64,000 nt of DNA from Heterobasidion occidentale (lineage: Eukaryota > Basidiomycota > Agaricomycetes > Russulales > Bondarzewiaceae). Positions 11,297 to 21,603 of this stretch are shown here, in pieces. The notes under the pieces are model-generated. The model was not told the origin of the DNA. It did not search any database and saw nothing but the letters and a program-made list of their open reading frames with translations. Position 1 is the stretch's first letter. Each line of letters opens with the position of its first letter. The translations under genes and the position numbers were made by a program. The DNA is taken from positions 868,001 through 932,000 of the forward strand of contig JBCAQO010000014.1 in NCBI GenBank assembly GCA_039111635.1, written 5' to 3'.

Positions 11297-11489
11297 CTTT
11301 CGTTCATTCGTATCTTCGAATACGAAGCTCTTCGTTCTTACACAGTCCTCACACTGTGTCACTTAGAGCCAATCATTATTCCCTCCTGTATCGTCTGATA
11401 CAGTCGAGACTCGCCACCACTCAGTCCATTGTGCGACCTAGGGAAGAACCTGTTACTCTTGGGTTACTGAACGAGCAGTTCGTAACACT

Positions 11490-11499
11490 AGAATAGACT
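11490..11499 (+). other. Primer-binding site for self-priming (copy 2)
   Basis: AGAATAGACT lies two bases inside the 5' LTR boundary. It pairs over all ten bases with AGTCTATTCT in the LTR. The corresponding site in copy 1 (24921-24930) is identical. Position and perfect complementarity point to a self-primed Tf1/sushi-type element rather than a tRNA-primed one. I did not test every tRNA 3' end by computation. Confidence 0.6.
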
Positions 11500-11958
11500 C
11501 GCTTTTGCCCCTACCTTGCACCACACTCTGCTTGCTGCCACACTCTTTCTCACAACCCTCATCGGTGGCATAGACCCCCACCGAAGAGAGTTACTTCACA
11601 CACCCTGGAGCAAGACCTAGGCCTAGGATTTCCACCAGGCACTAGACGAACCCAGAACCAACTTCGACAGAACAATCGTCCTATCCATCAAAGAGAAAAC
11701 CGCTGGTATTACTCCGACACCAATCGGCCAGCACCCCCAAACTTTGATAACTGCTCGTACCGAGAAGGACGATACTTCTTCACAAGAGAAGACGGAACAG
11801 AAGCTGAGTGGGCTTGGGACGAAACAGCAGAAGACTGGGTAGAACCACCCCAGTACAGGAACCCCGAACCGGAAATCCCGGACACATCGGAGGAAGAAGA
11901 AGGAACATCCGAGTCCGAATCCTCGGATATTCAAACACCGATCAACACCCGAAACATT
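11500..11958 (+). other. ATG-free leader, open in the gag frame
   Basis: Between the predicted transcript start and the ATG at 11959 (about 670 nt) I found no ATG in any frame. The frame leading into gag is also open from about 11442. It would read as an acidic, Trp/Tyr-rich peptide (WAWDETAEDWVEPP, then EEEEGTSESESS). Copy 1 shows the same features. The stretch may simply be a scanning-friendly leader, or an N-terminal extension started from a non-ATG codon or spliced transcript. Confidence 0.5.
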
Positions 11959-13116
11959 ATGTCAAACCTACAGACCCCCCGTCTCATCGGGAAGGGGCAA
12001 GCTCAAGCTCCCTGATAACTTCGAAGGGGACCGAACACAATCACAGAAATTCATCATGAATTGCCTCCTCCTTTTCACAGCAGAACCAGACCGATACAAG
12101 ACGGATTCAGACAAAGTTTCTCTCGCTCTCTCGTGCATGAGATACGGGACGGCCGGCGTATGGGCAGAGAGCTTCCTAAAGAAGACAGTAGGGGCGACCC
12201 CGCCCAAGACCGTAGGAACTTGGGACGACTTCCTTGTCAGGTTTAAACTCCAGTTCAAGGAAACGAACCTTACGGACAAGGCCCGAAGCGCCCTCATGTC
12301 TTTCTCTCAGGGGAAGATGACGGTGGATGAATATTCAAACCAATTCATCCTTATCGCCGCCGACGCCGACATCACCGACAGGGAACAAGTTCCTTATTTC
12401 CAGAGAGGGCTTGACCCGAGGGTCATGGACAAGATCTATGACAAAGAAACTCCGCCGAAGGACACGATCCAAGATTGGGTCAACACTGCCTGTGAAATAG
12501 ACGGACGCTTGAGAGCCCGAAGTGCTCAAAAGGCGATCCTAGCCAACTCCACCTCATTCCGAAGCGACTTCCTCAATCGCTTTCACCTCCAACCAGCTCG
12601 CCGCTATAACTCTACCACCGCCCTCGAAGAATGAACAACCAGGTGGTTGACATGGACATTGACGCCTCTCGCAAAAGAGACGCCAATCGGAACAAGCGTG
12701 TATACGATGGCAAGAGACCTGCTCCCTTCTCCTGCTACAATTGCGGAAAACCAGGGCACGGGATAGCTGATTGTCCTTCCCCTCGTAGAGGCGTTCCCCC
12801 GTCTCGAGGAAATTCGCGCAAGTCGGTGGGCAGAGGAGGTAGACGAACTCGCGCTGCAGACATGGAGGATGAAGACGAGCAAGAATCCCCGGTGGGAAAC
12901 GATGCGCGACTACATCGAGGATTGGAGGAGGGGAGTTCTCATGGCCACCACCGTCGGGTATCACAACCTGGTAATTCGGTGGAACGTGAGGACCTTCCGC
13001 GAGAAGGGGAGGATCACGCCAGAGCGATGGAGAGCGCTACGTACCGCCTAACGGACGACGAAGCAACGGACCCATCAGTGATATTAATGGCGTCCGAGCG
13101 CTCTTCCAAGGAGTAG
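11959..13116 (+). pseudogene. gag: gag of Gypsy copy 2, frameshifted
   Basis: The gene encodes the capsid/nucleocapsid polyprotein. The ATG at 11959 (MSNLQ) leads into a frame broken a few codons later. Compared with copy 1, about two bases are missing around 11966-11980. The retrotransposon gag domain is open at 12056-12634 (CMRYGTAGVWAESFL, YFQRGLDPRVMD). Another base is missing near 12620, moving the tail to a third frame (12631-13116). That tail carries a CCHC zinc knuckle, CYNCGKPGHGIADC, and a basic stretch. In copy 1 the junction near 12620 is in frame, which shows these are lesions. Pol lies in the +1 frame relative to the gag tail, and its frame is already open before the gag stop. 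Confidence 0.82.
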
Positions 13117-13246
13117 GGAAGGCCGAGCAAAGGCAGATGTTGGTGGATCTGGCAGAGGATTTTTCCTGACCTCTCCTTCACCAGCCGAAGAGAGAGGGTC
13201 AAGGAAACTCGAGTATGATTCCCCGTCATATATTCGGATCGGAGCA

Positions 13247-16200
13247 ATGAACAGTCACATTATTACCCCCATTCGACTTGACGTGCGATTAACAACTCGA
13301 GGAAGAAGCGCTGGAGCCAGAGCCGCCATCGACTCAGCATGCGAAGGGATTTTGGTAAATGAGGGGTGGGTACAGAAGCACAACCTTCCCACTTATCCTT
13401 TAAACCGCCCCATCCGCGTTCGCAACGTCGATGACACCATCAACAAGGCAGGCCTCATTCGACGAGGCCTGGACGCGAATCTCACCGTCAAGGATAGACG
13501 GGGGAGAACTCACACTGAACGCGTCCAAATGTTCATCACCAATCTAGGGAAAGACGACATGCTCCTAGGAACGGATTGGCTGAAATACCACGACCCCTCC
13601 ATCGGGTGGAGGCGCCGTGAGGTACACTTTGATCGTTGCCCCAGAGATTGCCAACAACCGTATGGGTTTACCAAGGCAAGGGAAGAGCCTACCAAGAAGG
13701 CATGGCTAGCGAAACTACGCGGTGACAAGGTTCCTCAGCGGATGAAACCGCATCTTGTCTCAGAACCGGTAGGACCTTCGTGGACGTGGACTAAAGAACA
13801 ATGGAGCCAAGTACCCACGAAGGAATGGAAAATTCGGTTCATGGAACTACTCGAGCACAAATCCCGACAACGCAAAGCTCGGGAATGGCTCGAAGAACAA
13901 GTAGCCGAAAGGAAGGAACGCCGGCAAGCTCAGCAGAAAGCGGCCCAGGGCGAAGCTTCAGGAAAAGTCGCTGAAGAAGCGCAAACACCGTCTGACTCCT
14001 CCGCAATGGATAGCGCAGGAGAACCCGTCATTAGGAAGGTAGCCCCAGAACCCTCGGGGTTCGCAAGCTTTGACGAAGACCTGGAGGAAGAAATCGACAC
14101 CACCGACTTAAAGGGTCGGGTGCCGACAGAATATCATTCTTACCTCGACATCTTCAGCGAACGACGATCACAGAGGCTTCCCCAACATACAGTATGGGAC
14201 CACGCGATAAACCTCAAACCGTCTTTTGTACCCCAGGCCCCGCGGATATTTCCCTTGAGCCCGGAAAAGCATGACGAGCTAGGGAAATTCGTCAAAGAGC
14301 ACCTTTCCAGAGGAACAATACGTCGGTCAACAGCACATAGCGCGGCCTCTTTCTTTTTCATAGGCAAGAAAGATGGGAAGCTCCGTCCGGTACAAGACTA
14401 TCGCCACCTTAACGAACACACTATTCGAGATGTCACCCCCCTGCCATTAATCCAAGAACTATTGGATATCATTAAAGGCGCAACGGTGTTCTCAAAGCTC
14501 GATGTTCGGTGGGGATATAACAACGTGCGCATCAAGAAGGGAGACGAATCCAAGGCGGCCTTCGTCACACCCTTGGGACTTTTCGAACCCACGGTGATGT
14601 TCTTTGGGCTCTGTAACTCCCCAGGAACCTTCCAAGCCATGATGAACATGATCTTCCAAGAACTCATCCTGGCCCGGAAGATAACGGTATATATGGACGA
14701 CATCCTCATCTTCACGAAGACCACAGCGGAACACATTGTGATTCTTCGGCGAGTCCTCCAAATCCTGCGCGACAACGATCTCTACCTCAAACCAGAGAAG
14801 TGCGAGTTCCACAAGGAAAAGTTGAACTACCTTGGGTACACGATCTCAAAGGACCACGTCGCTATGGAAGACTCGAAGATTGAAGCTATCCAGGAATGGC
14901 CCACTCCCCGCACAGTTCGCGACATCCGCTCTTTCTTAGGCTTAGGGAACTTCTACCGACGATTCATTGATAAATTCTCTCTGATCGCTCGGCCCCTGCA
15001 TGACCTCACAAAGAAGGATGTGAAATGGGACTGGACCACGGAGTGCCAACAGGCGTTCGATCGACTGAAGAAAACCTTCACCAGCCGACCCGTCCTGTTG
15101 TACCCTGACCCGATGCGCCCTTACCGGCTTGTTACCGACGCTTCCCTCGCAGCATATGGTGCAGTCCTCTTACAGGAAGGACCTGATAATGACTGGCACC
15201 CTGTTGCATACCTCTCAGGATCGTTCTCACCGGCCGAACGAAATTACGACGTGCATGATCGCGAACTCCTCGCCATCATCAAGGCACTGGAACACTGGAA
15301 ACACTACCTCGAAGGCGCTCGACACCCCTTTGAAGTCTGGACGGACCATAAAAACCTAGAACACTTTAAAACGGCGCGCGACCTGTCAAGGCGACAAGCG
15401 CGCTGGAGTCTGTTTTTGTCCCGATTTGACTTCCAGCTCAGTTACAAGGCTGGAACTACTAATCATGCGGATGCTCTGTCCAGGCGTCCAGACCTTAGTG
15501 AGGGGGTGGAATCTGATAACAAGGCACAGACTCTACTCCCGTCCAGACTTTTCACCGAGTCCAGCGAAACTCTAGTAGAGCCAAGCGAAGGCATACACGT
15601 CAAAGCAACGGAACTCGTATCCTCGGACATCCTCTCCCTTATTCGACACTCGCGCTCGGAACACGATTTGCTGGTTGATGTCGCCCTCAAGAAACTGCTG
15701 GAAAAAGGTCCAAACGCAATGAAGGGCGACCTAGGAAAATGGACACATGAAGAGGGCATCACAAGGCGCGACGGTTACATATGCGTCCCAAAGGACGACC
15801 TCCTTCGACGAATGATTGTCAAAACGCACCATGACACTATGGCTACAGGACACCCGGGCCGAGCAAAGACCTTAGAATTGGTCCAACGCCATTACTGGTG
15901 GTCAAGCATGACCAAATTTGTACACGCATATGTGGATGGATGTGCAGTCTGCCAATCTACCAAGAACCTTCCCCATAGGACCCATCCACCGATCCAACCG
16001 TTGGAAACCACAAACGCCCCTTGGCGCTTTATCTCCACCGACTTCGTAACAGACCTCCCAGAAAGCAGAGGCTACGACTCGATCAATGTGGTAGTCGATC
16101 AGGGTCTGTCAAAAGGAATAGTCATAACTCCGTGCAAGAAGACAATCACGGCCGAAGAAACCACGACGCTCTTCCAGGACAATGTGTTCAAACGATATGG

Positions 16201-17100
16201 TTTGCCAACCAAAGTGGTGTCCGACAGAGGTCCTCAATTTGCTGCAAAGTTCACAAGGGAACTATGGAAAGGAATGGGAATCACCCCTGCCCTCAGCACG
16301 GCCTATCACCCCAAACGGACGGAGAAACAGAACGGGTAAACCAAGAGATCGAGCAATTCCTGCGAGTTTTCTGCAACTACCATCAAGATAACTGGGTAGA
16401 CTTGATCCCCTTCGCAGAATTCTCCCACAACACCCGAAGACACTCCGCCACTGGGAAGTCGCCGTTTGAAGTCCTTTACGGGTTCAACCCACCATATTCG
16501 GTCGACTCAGCTCTGGAGACCAAGGTGCCCGCAGTAACTGAACGTTTGCGACTAATCAAAGAAGTCCAAGAGGATGCGGCCGCAAGTCTACAAATAGCAG
16601 CGCAGCACGCCAAGGACCGGGACCTACACAGGAAACTTCCGCAATGGGAAGTAGGAACCCAAGTTTGGTTAGAAGGAACCCATATTCGGACGACTCATCC
16701 GAAATTCAAGCTGGCACCTAGACGCTATGGCCCCTTTTCAGTGACTGAAAGAATCGGTCCTCTGGCTTATCGGTTGGAAATACCCGAAACATGGAAGATA
16801 CACCCGGTGTTTCATGCCTCCATACTCACGAAATATCACGAGACAGAGGCCCACGGAAGGAACTTCCCCAGACCTGCCCCAGAGATCCTGAATGAAGAAG
16901 AGCACTACGAAGTGGAGGCCATTCTAGATTCAAGACGCCAGGGACGAGGGACCAAGTACCTTGTCAAGTGGGTCGGATACTCCGAGGCCGATAACACTTG
17001 GGAACCCTTTGCCCTCCTCAAAGATACGGCCGACGAGGCGCTTCGTGAATTCCACGAAAGCTACCCAGACAAGCCCCGACCAGCGGCGATTAGGCTTTAG
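13247..17100 (+). pseudogene. pol: pol of Gypsy copy 2: protease, RT, RNase H, integrase, chromodomain; one frameshift
   Basis: The open part 13247-16339 gives 1030 codons. A retropepsin-like domain comes first (active-site candidate AAIDSACEG, later LLGTDWL). RT follows, with the catalytic YMDD in TVYMDDILIF, then RNase H (VTDASLAAYG, HDRELLAI, WTDHKNLEH) and the integrase zinc region and core (ISTDFVTDL, VVSDRGPQF). One base is missing near 16310 compared with copy 1, which leads to a stop at 16339. The rest continues in another frame to 17100: GETERVNQEIE with the catalytic Glu, then the chromodomain (YLVKWVGY). The frame is open upstream of the ATG at 13247, so a frameshifted gag-pol start is possible. 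The missing base prevents a full integrase. Confidence 0.9.
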
Positions 17101-17157
17101 AAAGATATAAAAAGGGAGGCATTCCCCCTCTTTCAAAGCAAGAATCCTCCCCAACAC

Positions 17158-18534
17158 ATGTCCAACCACTCCTCCCTGGAATACTCCCCTGGACGTGCCA
17201 TGCTCATCGATGACGGAACTACCTCCTCCCCTTCAAGAAACCCCTCGCCAGACATCATTCTGGCCGTGGCCAACCCCGACACTGGACGCCCTAGCCGAAG
17301 CAGCCGCCCAACGACACCAGGAGGAACTCCTGTACAAATCAGTGTCCACCAAACCGCGCTCACCGTCGAAGATCGAACGGATCCCCGAGCCTCACCACGG
17401 TTTGAGAGAGCTCATGACGAGCACGATGAAAGACGTCAAGCAGAAGGAAGGCATGCTCCGTCAACGCCTCCGCGACCGACGACAGCGTTGGCTCAAGGAG
17501 ACGCAAGACAGGAGGCGAGAGGCGGAAGAAGACCAGGAAACCCTTCGAACCTGGCATCGCCTACAACTGTTGAGGCAGGTATACAAGAACCAGCAACGGC
17601 TGGTACATCAGCTGCCAGGACCAGAGGACCCCCTACCAGTAGTCGAGATCTGCACCCCGGAGAGTTGGAAGGGCTAGGAGACGCACTACTCCAGCGCACC
17701 ACCATCTCCGCGGTAATTCAGATGGCCACAGCGCTGGCCTTACAAAGGCTCGCTAACTTCTTCGCAGGGCAACCAGGAAGCGAGAGCGACGACATACCCC
17801 GACGCCTCGCTGACGCGAGCGACCAGGTCAGGCTTCTGGCCTATGCAGATGATCACAGGGCCGCCTCCTGGTATGCCCGAGGAAATAATGGGGCTTACGC
17901 CCTACTCATTCATCCGGACGAGTTCTCCTCCTTCATCAATCTGGAGCTCCTACCCGCCCTCATCTCGCGCACCGACACAGGACATTCAAGTCACGCCCGT
18001 CCCGTTCGGACTGACCCATTCCGCGTCCAACCATGGAGCGAAGCTAGCAGAGCGGTACCGGCTACAAGCAGTCGAGACGCGACCACCCAGACCGAATACG
18101 TCTGGGCTACGGTCCAACGACAGGCCCGAAGAGACCGAGAGGCCCTTCCTCCCATATCGGCAGGACAATCCACCGGGCAGGACGCAGGAGGCAGCAATGA
18201 GGAGCATCCTCCAAGGTACAGGAGGAATGAGGGACGAGGGAGCCAGAGAACAAGGGCAACCCTCCAGCCCAGGCGAAGCAGTCCTAGAAGAACTCGACCA
18301 AGAGATTCGCCGACTCCAAACCGTCCTCGAGATAATCGAGCTGAAGGAGCACATCCGCACATTGGTAGAAGAGCTCCAATCCGCCAGCGCCCGACTCAGC
18401 GAACTACTTCCTGGACTCGAGCGGAACTAGACGCCTGGGACGAGGTCGAAGGCGATAACTACGACGACGCCGACCCCTACTACAGACCAGACGAAGGGTA
18501 CGGAGATTATGGAGACATTGGCGGAGGATACTAA
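17158..18534 (+). CDS. Extra ORF downstream of pol, Gypsy copy 2 (458 aa)
   Basis: This is an intact 458-codon ORF (MSNHSSLEYSPG start) that begins 57 bp after the pol stop. It has the same length as its partner in copy 1. Across the core (17668-17990) the two copies differ at five positions, and all five are silent third-codon changes in this frame. That pattern suggests selection on the protein. Regions: Ser/Thr/Pro-rich N-terminus, helical centre, Arg-rich segment, acidic Tyr/Gly-rich C-terminus (DPYYRPDEGYGDYG). It has no membrane segment, nuclease motif or protease motif that I recognise. It could be an accessory structural or nucleic-acid-binding protein, but its function is unknown. 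Overlapping open frames are described in the findings. Confidence 0.7.
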   Translation: MSNHSSLEYSPGRAMLIDDGTTSSPSRNPSPDIILAVANPDTGRPSRSSRPTTPGGTPVQISVHQTALTVEDRTDPRASPRFERAHDEHDERRQAEGRHAPSTPPRPTTALAQGDARQEARGGRRPGNPSNLASPTTVEAGIQEPATAGTSAARTRGPPTSSRDLHPGELEGLGDALLQRTTISAVIQMATALALQRLANFFAGQPGSESDDIPRRLADASDQVRLLAYADDHRAASWYARGNNGAYALLIHPDEFSSFINLELLPALISRTDTGHSSHARPVRTDPFRVQPWSEASRAVPATSSRDATTQTEYVWATVQRQARRDREALPPISAGQSTGQDAGGSNEEHPPRYRRNEGRGSQRTRATLQPRRSSPRRTRPRDSPTPNRPRDNRAEGAHPHIGRRAPIRQRPTQRTTSWTRAELDAWDEVEGDNYDDADPYYRPDEGYGDYGDIGGGY

Positions 18535-18901
18535 ACCAGGGAGTTGAGGAACCCCTGGTTTTAACATGATGACGGAGAGGAAAGGACCCTCCGCATCACA
18601 GGTACCGGTTTCACGCACAGGACGCCGGAACGGACGTCCTGCATGACGTTAAACTGTGAAAAGATAAGAAGGCAGGGGAAGTACCTGACCATTTCGCGTT
18701 GCAGCCCTCCGGTCTCAAGATGAAGGACAAGCATTCAACACTCTCGTTGTCAAGAGGTATTCTGACAAGCGAATCGGGCGTCCCGCTTGGATCCCCAGTT
18801 TTACAGGGCCCTTTCCGCATTAGGAGGCCCTTAGGATTCACAACATAACCGACTGGTACATGAATGATGCATGAATATTGGTGGGAAATCGTGTTGCATA
18901 C

Positions 18902-18921
18902 CCACCGTTGGGGAACGGTGG
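18902..18921 (+). repeat. Perfect 8-bp hairpin
   Basis: CCACCGTT and AACGGTGG pair around a GGGG loop. It lies in the segment of the 3' region that is not shared with copy 1. Confidence 0.6.
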
Positions 18922-19184
18922 ACCAACCTCGCTGTCAAGGTCTGACAGGTGTCTTGGACGTCCCACTTTGGATCTCCAGTTTTACAGGGTCTTTCCGCAT
19001 TAGGGGACCCTATCAGCGATGCAGGAACTGATGGCCGCACTCCATTAGTACCCAAAACGGAGAAAAAACATCCGCAACGATGTAAAACTACGAAAGGCTT
19101 GGTCCGCAATGACGATAAACTAGTTACCGTCCGGAACGACGCTAAAGCTACCAAGACCCTCGGAGCGTGGTTGTATTCTGGCAG

Positions 19185-19210
19185 ACGGTGGAAGTGAGGG
19201 CCTCCACCGT
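19185..19210 (+). repeat. Perfect 8-bp hairpin with a 10-nt loop
   Basis: ACGGTGGA and TCCACCGT pair around a 10-nt loop. The core (GGTGGA / TCCACC) is also present in copy 1 near 6410-6440. Confidence 0.6.
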
Positions 19211-20968
19211 TGCAGAACCCTGCCGACTAGGTCGAGGCGCTTCCTAATTCCATACGCCCTACAGTAAAAGAATATGGGGTCGACACGGTTCAATTCCGTG
19301 CGAGGGGTTTGGGGACATGGAGCGGGTTGTCAGTCTTCCGACGACAGGACCACGACTACTCCATGGCGCGCCCATTCTACCCTTGAAGTCCGAAGCAAGG
19401 ATTCCGCTTCAAGGGCCAGTCAAGAGGCAACTGGGACCGTGCCTCGTGTTGCATTCATCCGCAACGATGTAAAACTACGAGCGTCCGCAAAGACGTTAAA
19501 CTACTACTCCTTTCAGCATAGGAGATATCGATCGACATCGTTGTTGACGCCACGATGTTGATCTAGTCCGCAATGACGATAAACTACTTACTCCTTCAAG
19601 TATAGGAGACGTGGTTGATGGTCACGACCTTGACCATCAACTAGTCCGAAATGACCTTAAACTACCCTCACCCCGGAGGATTAAATCTATCGAGGCTCGG
19701 GAGGTTCAAGCCAGGCGATAGCGGACGTCCGCAATGACTATAAACTAGTTGCCGTCCTTCATGACAATAAACTGAGCTGCCCTTCTGTCTACAGGGCCGT
19801 GTGAGTTGTGTCAAAATAGGCTTCCAGTCTATTCTCGCAACTCTATAAGTTATCCGGTTTGATATAGTATAAACCGTCACCATCTTGCCTCAATGGGAAC
19901 CCTGTCAAGATGGCTGTACTTGGTCTAGGGCCCTATGTGCATCACCGATGAATGTTCCGGCGCACAGAAATGGTCTACCATTCTGTTTACAGGTACTCCT
20001 ACATTGGAAGATGGATAGGTCCGCAACGACCTTGGCATAAACTAGCAGGGCAGTCCGCAACGACTTATGTATAAACTAGCCTCAGTCCGCAACGACTTAA
20101 GGATAAACTAGCGGACGTCCGCAAAGACGTAAAACTACGGACGTCCGGCACGACGTTAAACTACCAGGACATACCTTACGCTGACCCCGCAATAATTACC
20201 GTCAAGGTGGATACCATGATCTATTCGAGAGACCATGGGGTTCAAAATCTATTCCTCAAAGTCCTTACCTCGTGTCCAATACCCTTAGTGAAAAACAAAC
20301 TCTGGACGAACACTCAATCTCTAACCTGACAAGGCCACCGTATGGGGCTGACAGAGTTAGGGATCTTCAAAGGGGTCTTGCCGGACTCAAGACAAGTCAA
20401 GAAAAATGCTCGTTCTTGATAGGTTGGTGGGCCTAAGCTTTGTAAAGCGATCAACCCACACACCTGGAGTCCCCCTCGATACCGGAGATCAAGGAGATGA
20501 AGATCTATCCTGGAAACACTGAGACATGACCTTCGGCACTTTAGAAGAAGAACGACACACACCCATCCACAGACGAGTTTCTATTTCATCCTATAATCAT
20601 TCGCACAACACCTTTCTGCATCGTCGCCAGATGACACTGGCTCATCAAACCTACCAGGGAGCCCTGGTCGAGTAGCTGCCTATCGACTCTAGGAGCGTAC
20701 TCACACAAAAACGTACGGTGAAGGAAGAACACCGAGGAGAAACACAGTATTGTGGCTGATACTGCAGGACTTCAAATCAAACAGCTCAACGGAGACGGAA
20801 AACTCCTAGGCGTTGTAAACGACGTAGGTCGGTCTTCGCCCCAGAAAACGAAGTGATATTGGGAAGACGCATCCCAATCTATTTTGACGACCAGCAAGCA
20901 ATTGTATGTGGAATGACGATGAAGCTCGTTTCTGCTCAAGCGAGTAGTCCCCTCAGGAGTTGGGACCT

Positions 20969-20978
20969 AGAAAGGGGG
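20969..20978 (+). other. Polypurine tract (copy 2)
   Basis: AGAAAGGGGG, followed by TAA, directly precedes the 3' LTR. This is the usual site of plus-strand DNA priming. The same run sits at the matching place in copies 1 and 3. Confidence 0.85.
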
Positions 20979-20981
20979 TAA

Positions 20982-21603
20982 TGTTATGACTTGACCGATC
21001 GGGGCCCTTCGCGGCCGGTCTATCCAATGGATCAAGCATCACATGCTAGGCGGCTCCACTACGGAGCGTACATCAAGGTATTTCGGGCATGTCCTTAGGA
21101 GCCGACAAGACCGATGGTTCTTCAAGACATCGGTAGAGGCTATATGAGAGGGACATGAGGCTTACGGAGTTCACACAGTGATAAGAGGCGTATTCACATG
21201 CCATGGGCTTAGGGCTTATGGGTAAGCACCTCGTCGCACCATGATGGATCAGTGCGACTGGAGAAGTACAAGAGTAGGCGCCGATGAGAAAGACGGCGGC
21301 CACAGCTCTCCCAGGATGGAAACTTGGAGAAGCACACGGACTCTTACCCTATACCCTATATAGTATATAAGGCCCATAGAATAGGCTGAGGATCTTCAGT
21401 CTATTCTCTTTCGTTCATTCGTATCTTCGAATACGAAGCTCTTCGTTCTTACACAGTCCTCACACTGTGTCACTTAGAGCCAATCATTATTCCCTCCTGT
21501 ATCGTTGCCTGATACGGTCGAGACTTCGCCCCCCACTCAGTCCATTGTGCGACCTAGGGAAGAACCTGTTACTCTTGGGTTACTGAACGAGCAGTTCGTA
21601 ACA
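20982..21603 (+). repeat. 3' LTR of Gypsy copy 2
   Basis: The 622-bp LTR has TG...CA ends, preceded by the polypurine tract and followed by CTCCT. It carries the same TATA box and AGTCTATTCT word as the 5' LTR and differs from it at only a few positions by eye. Confidence 0.92.

Larger units (their letters stand above)
10873..11487 (+). repeat. 5' LTR of Gypsy copy 2
   Basis: The 615-bp LTR runs from TGTTATGACT to TTCGTAACA. It contains TATATAA at 11253-11259 and the predicted transcript start about 30 bp further on. It is highly similar to the partner at 20982-21603. Confidence 0.92.
18636..20163 (+). repeat. Array of about 14 bipartite motifs in the Gypsy 3' region
   Basis: The unit is GTCCGCAAYGAC, a spacer, then TAAACTA. 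Units or close variants start near 18636, 19069, 19102, 19128, 19456, 19483, 19566, 19644, 19727, 19756, 20019, 20053, 20085, 20117 and 20143. The spacer is 2 nt in most copies (GA, GT, CT, TA) but 7 nt in three successive ones (20019, 20053, 20085). All face the same way as the transcript. Adjacent units at 19721 and 20111 create the palindrome GCGGACGTCCGC. The same array exists in copy 1. The function is unknown. Confidence 0.75.
18535..20968 (+). other. Long non-coding 3' region of Gypsy copy 2
   Basis: No gene is credible in this 2.4-kb stretch. It holds the bipartite repeat array (18636-20163), an imperfect duplication of about 80 bp (18742-18825 and 18927-19005), two perfect hairpins (18902-18921 and 19185-19210) and a T-arm-like hairpin (19284-19300). 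Much of it is shared with copy 1, but the part around 18840-19060 differs, so the region looks modular. Confidence 0.7.
10873..21603 (+). mobile_element. Gypsy copy 2: complete-length chromodomain LTR retrotransposon nested in copy 1
   Basis: The element is 10,731 bp long with LTRs at 10873-11487 and 20982-21603. It is flanked by CTCCT on both sides and inserted in the RT of copy 1. Order: LTR, self-complementary primer site, ATG-free leader, gag, pol, extra ORF, long 3' region with a repeat array, polypurine tract, LTR. A chromodomain at the integrase C-terminus places it among the chromoviruses (Ty3/Gypsy). Frameshifts in gag and one in the integrase mean it cannot now supply its own proteins, though it could have been mobilised by an intact relative. 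Confidence 0.93.

Noticed and set aside
19200..19310. Possible complete tRNA around the T-arm-like hairpin
   Set aside because: No matching acceptor stem and no standard anticodon arm could be found upstream.
18636..20163. CRISPR-like array
   Set aside because: The repeat units are short, bipartite and variably spaced, the window is eukaryotic, and there are no cas-like genes.
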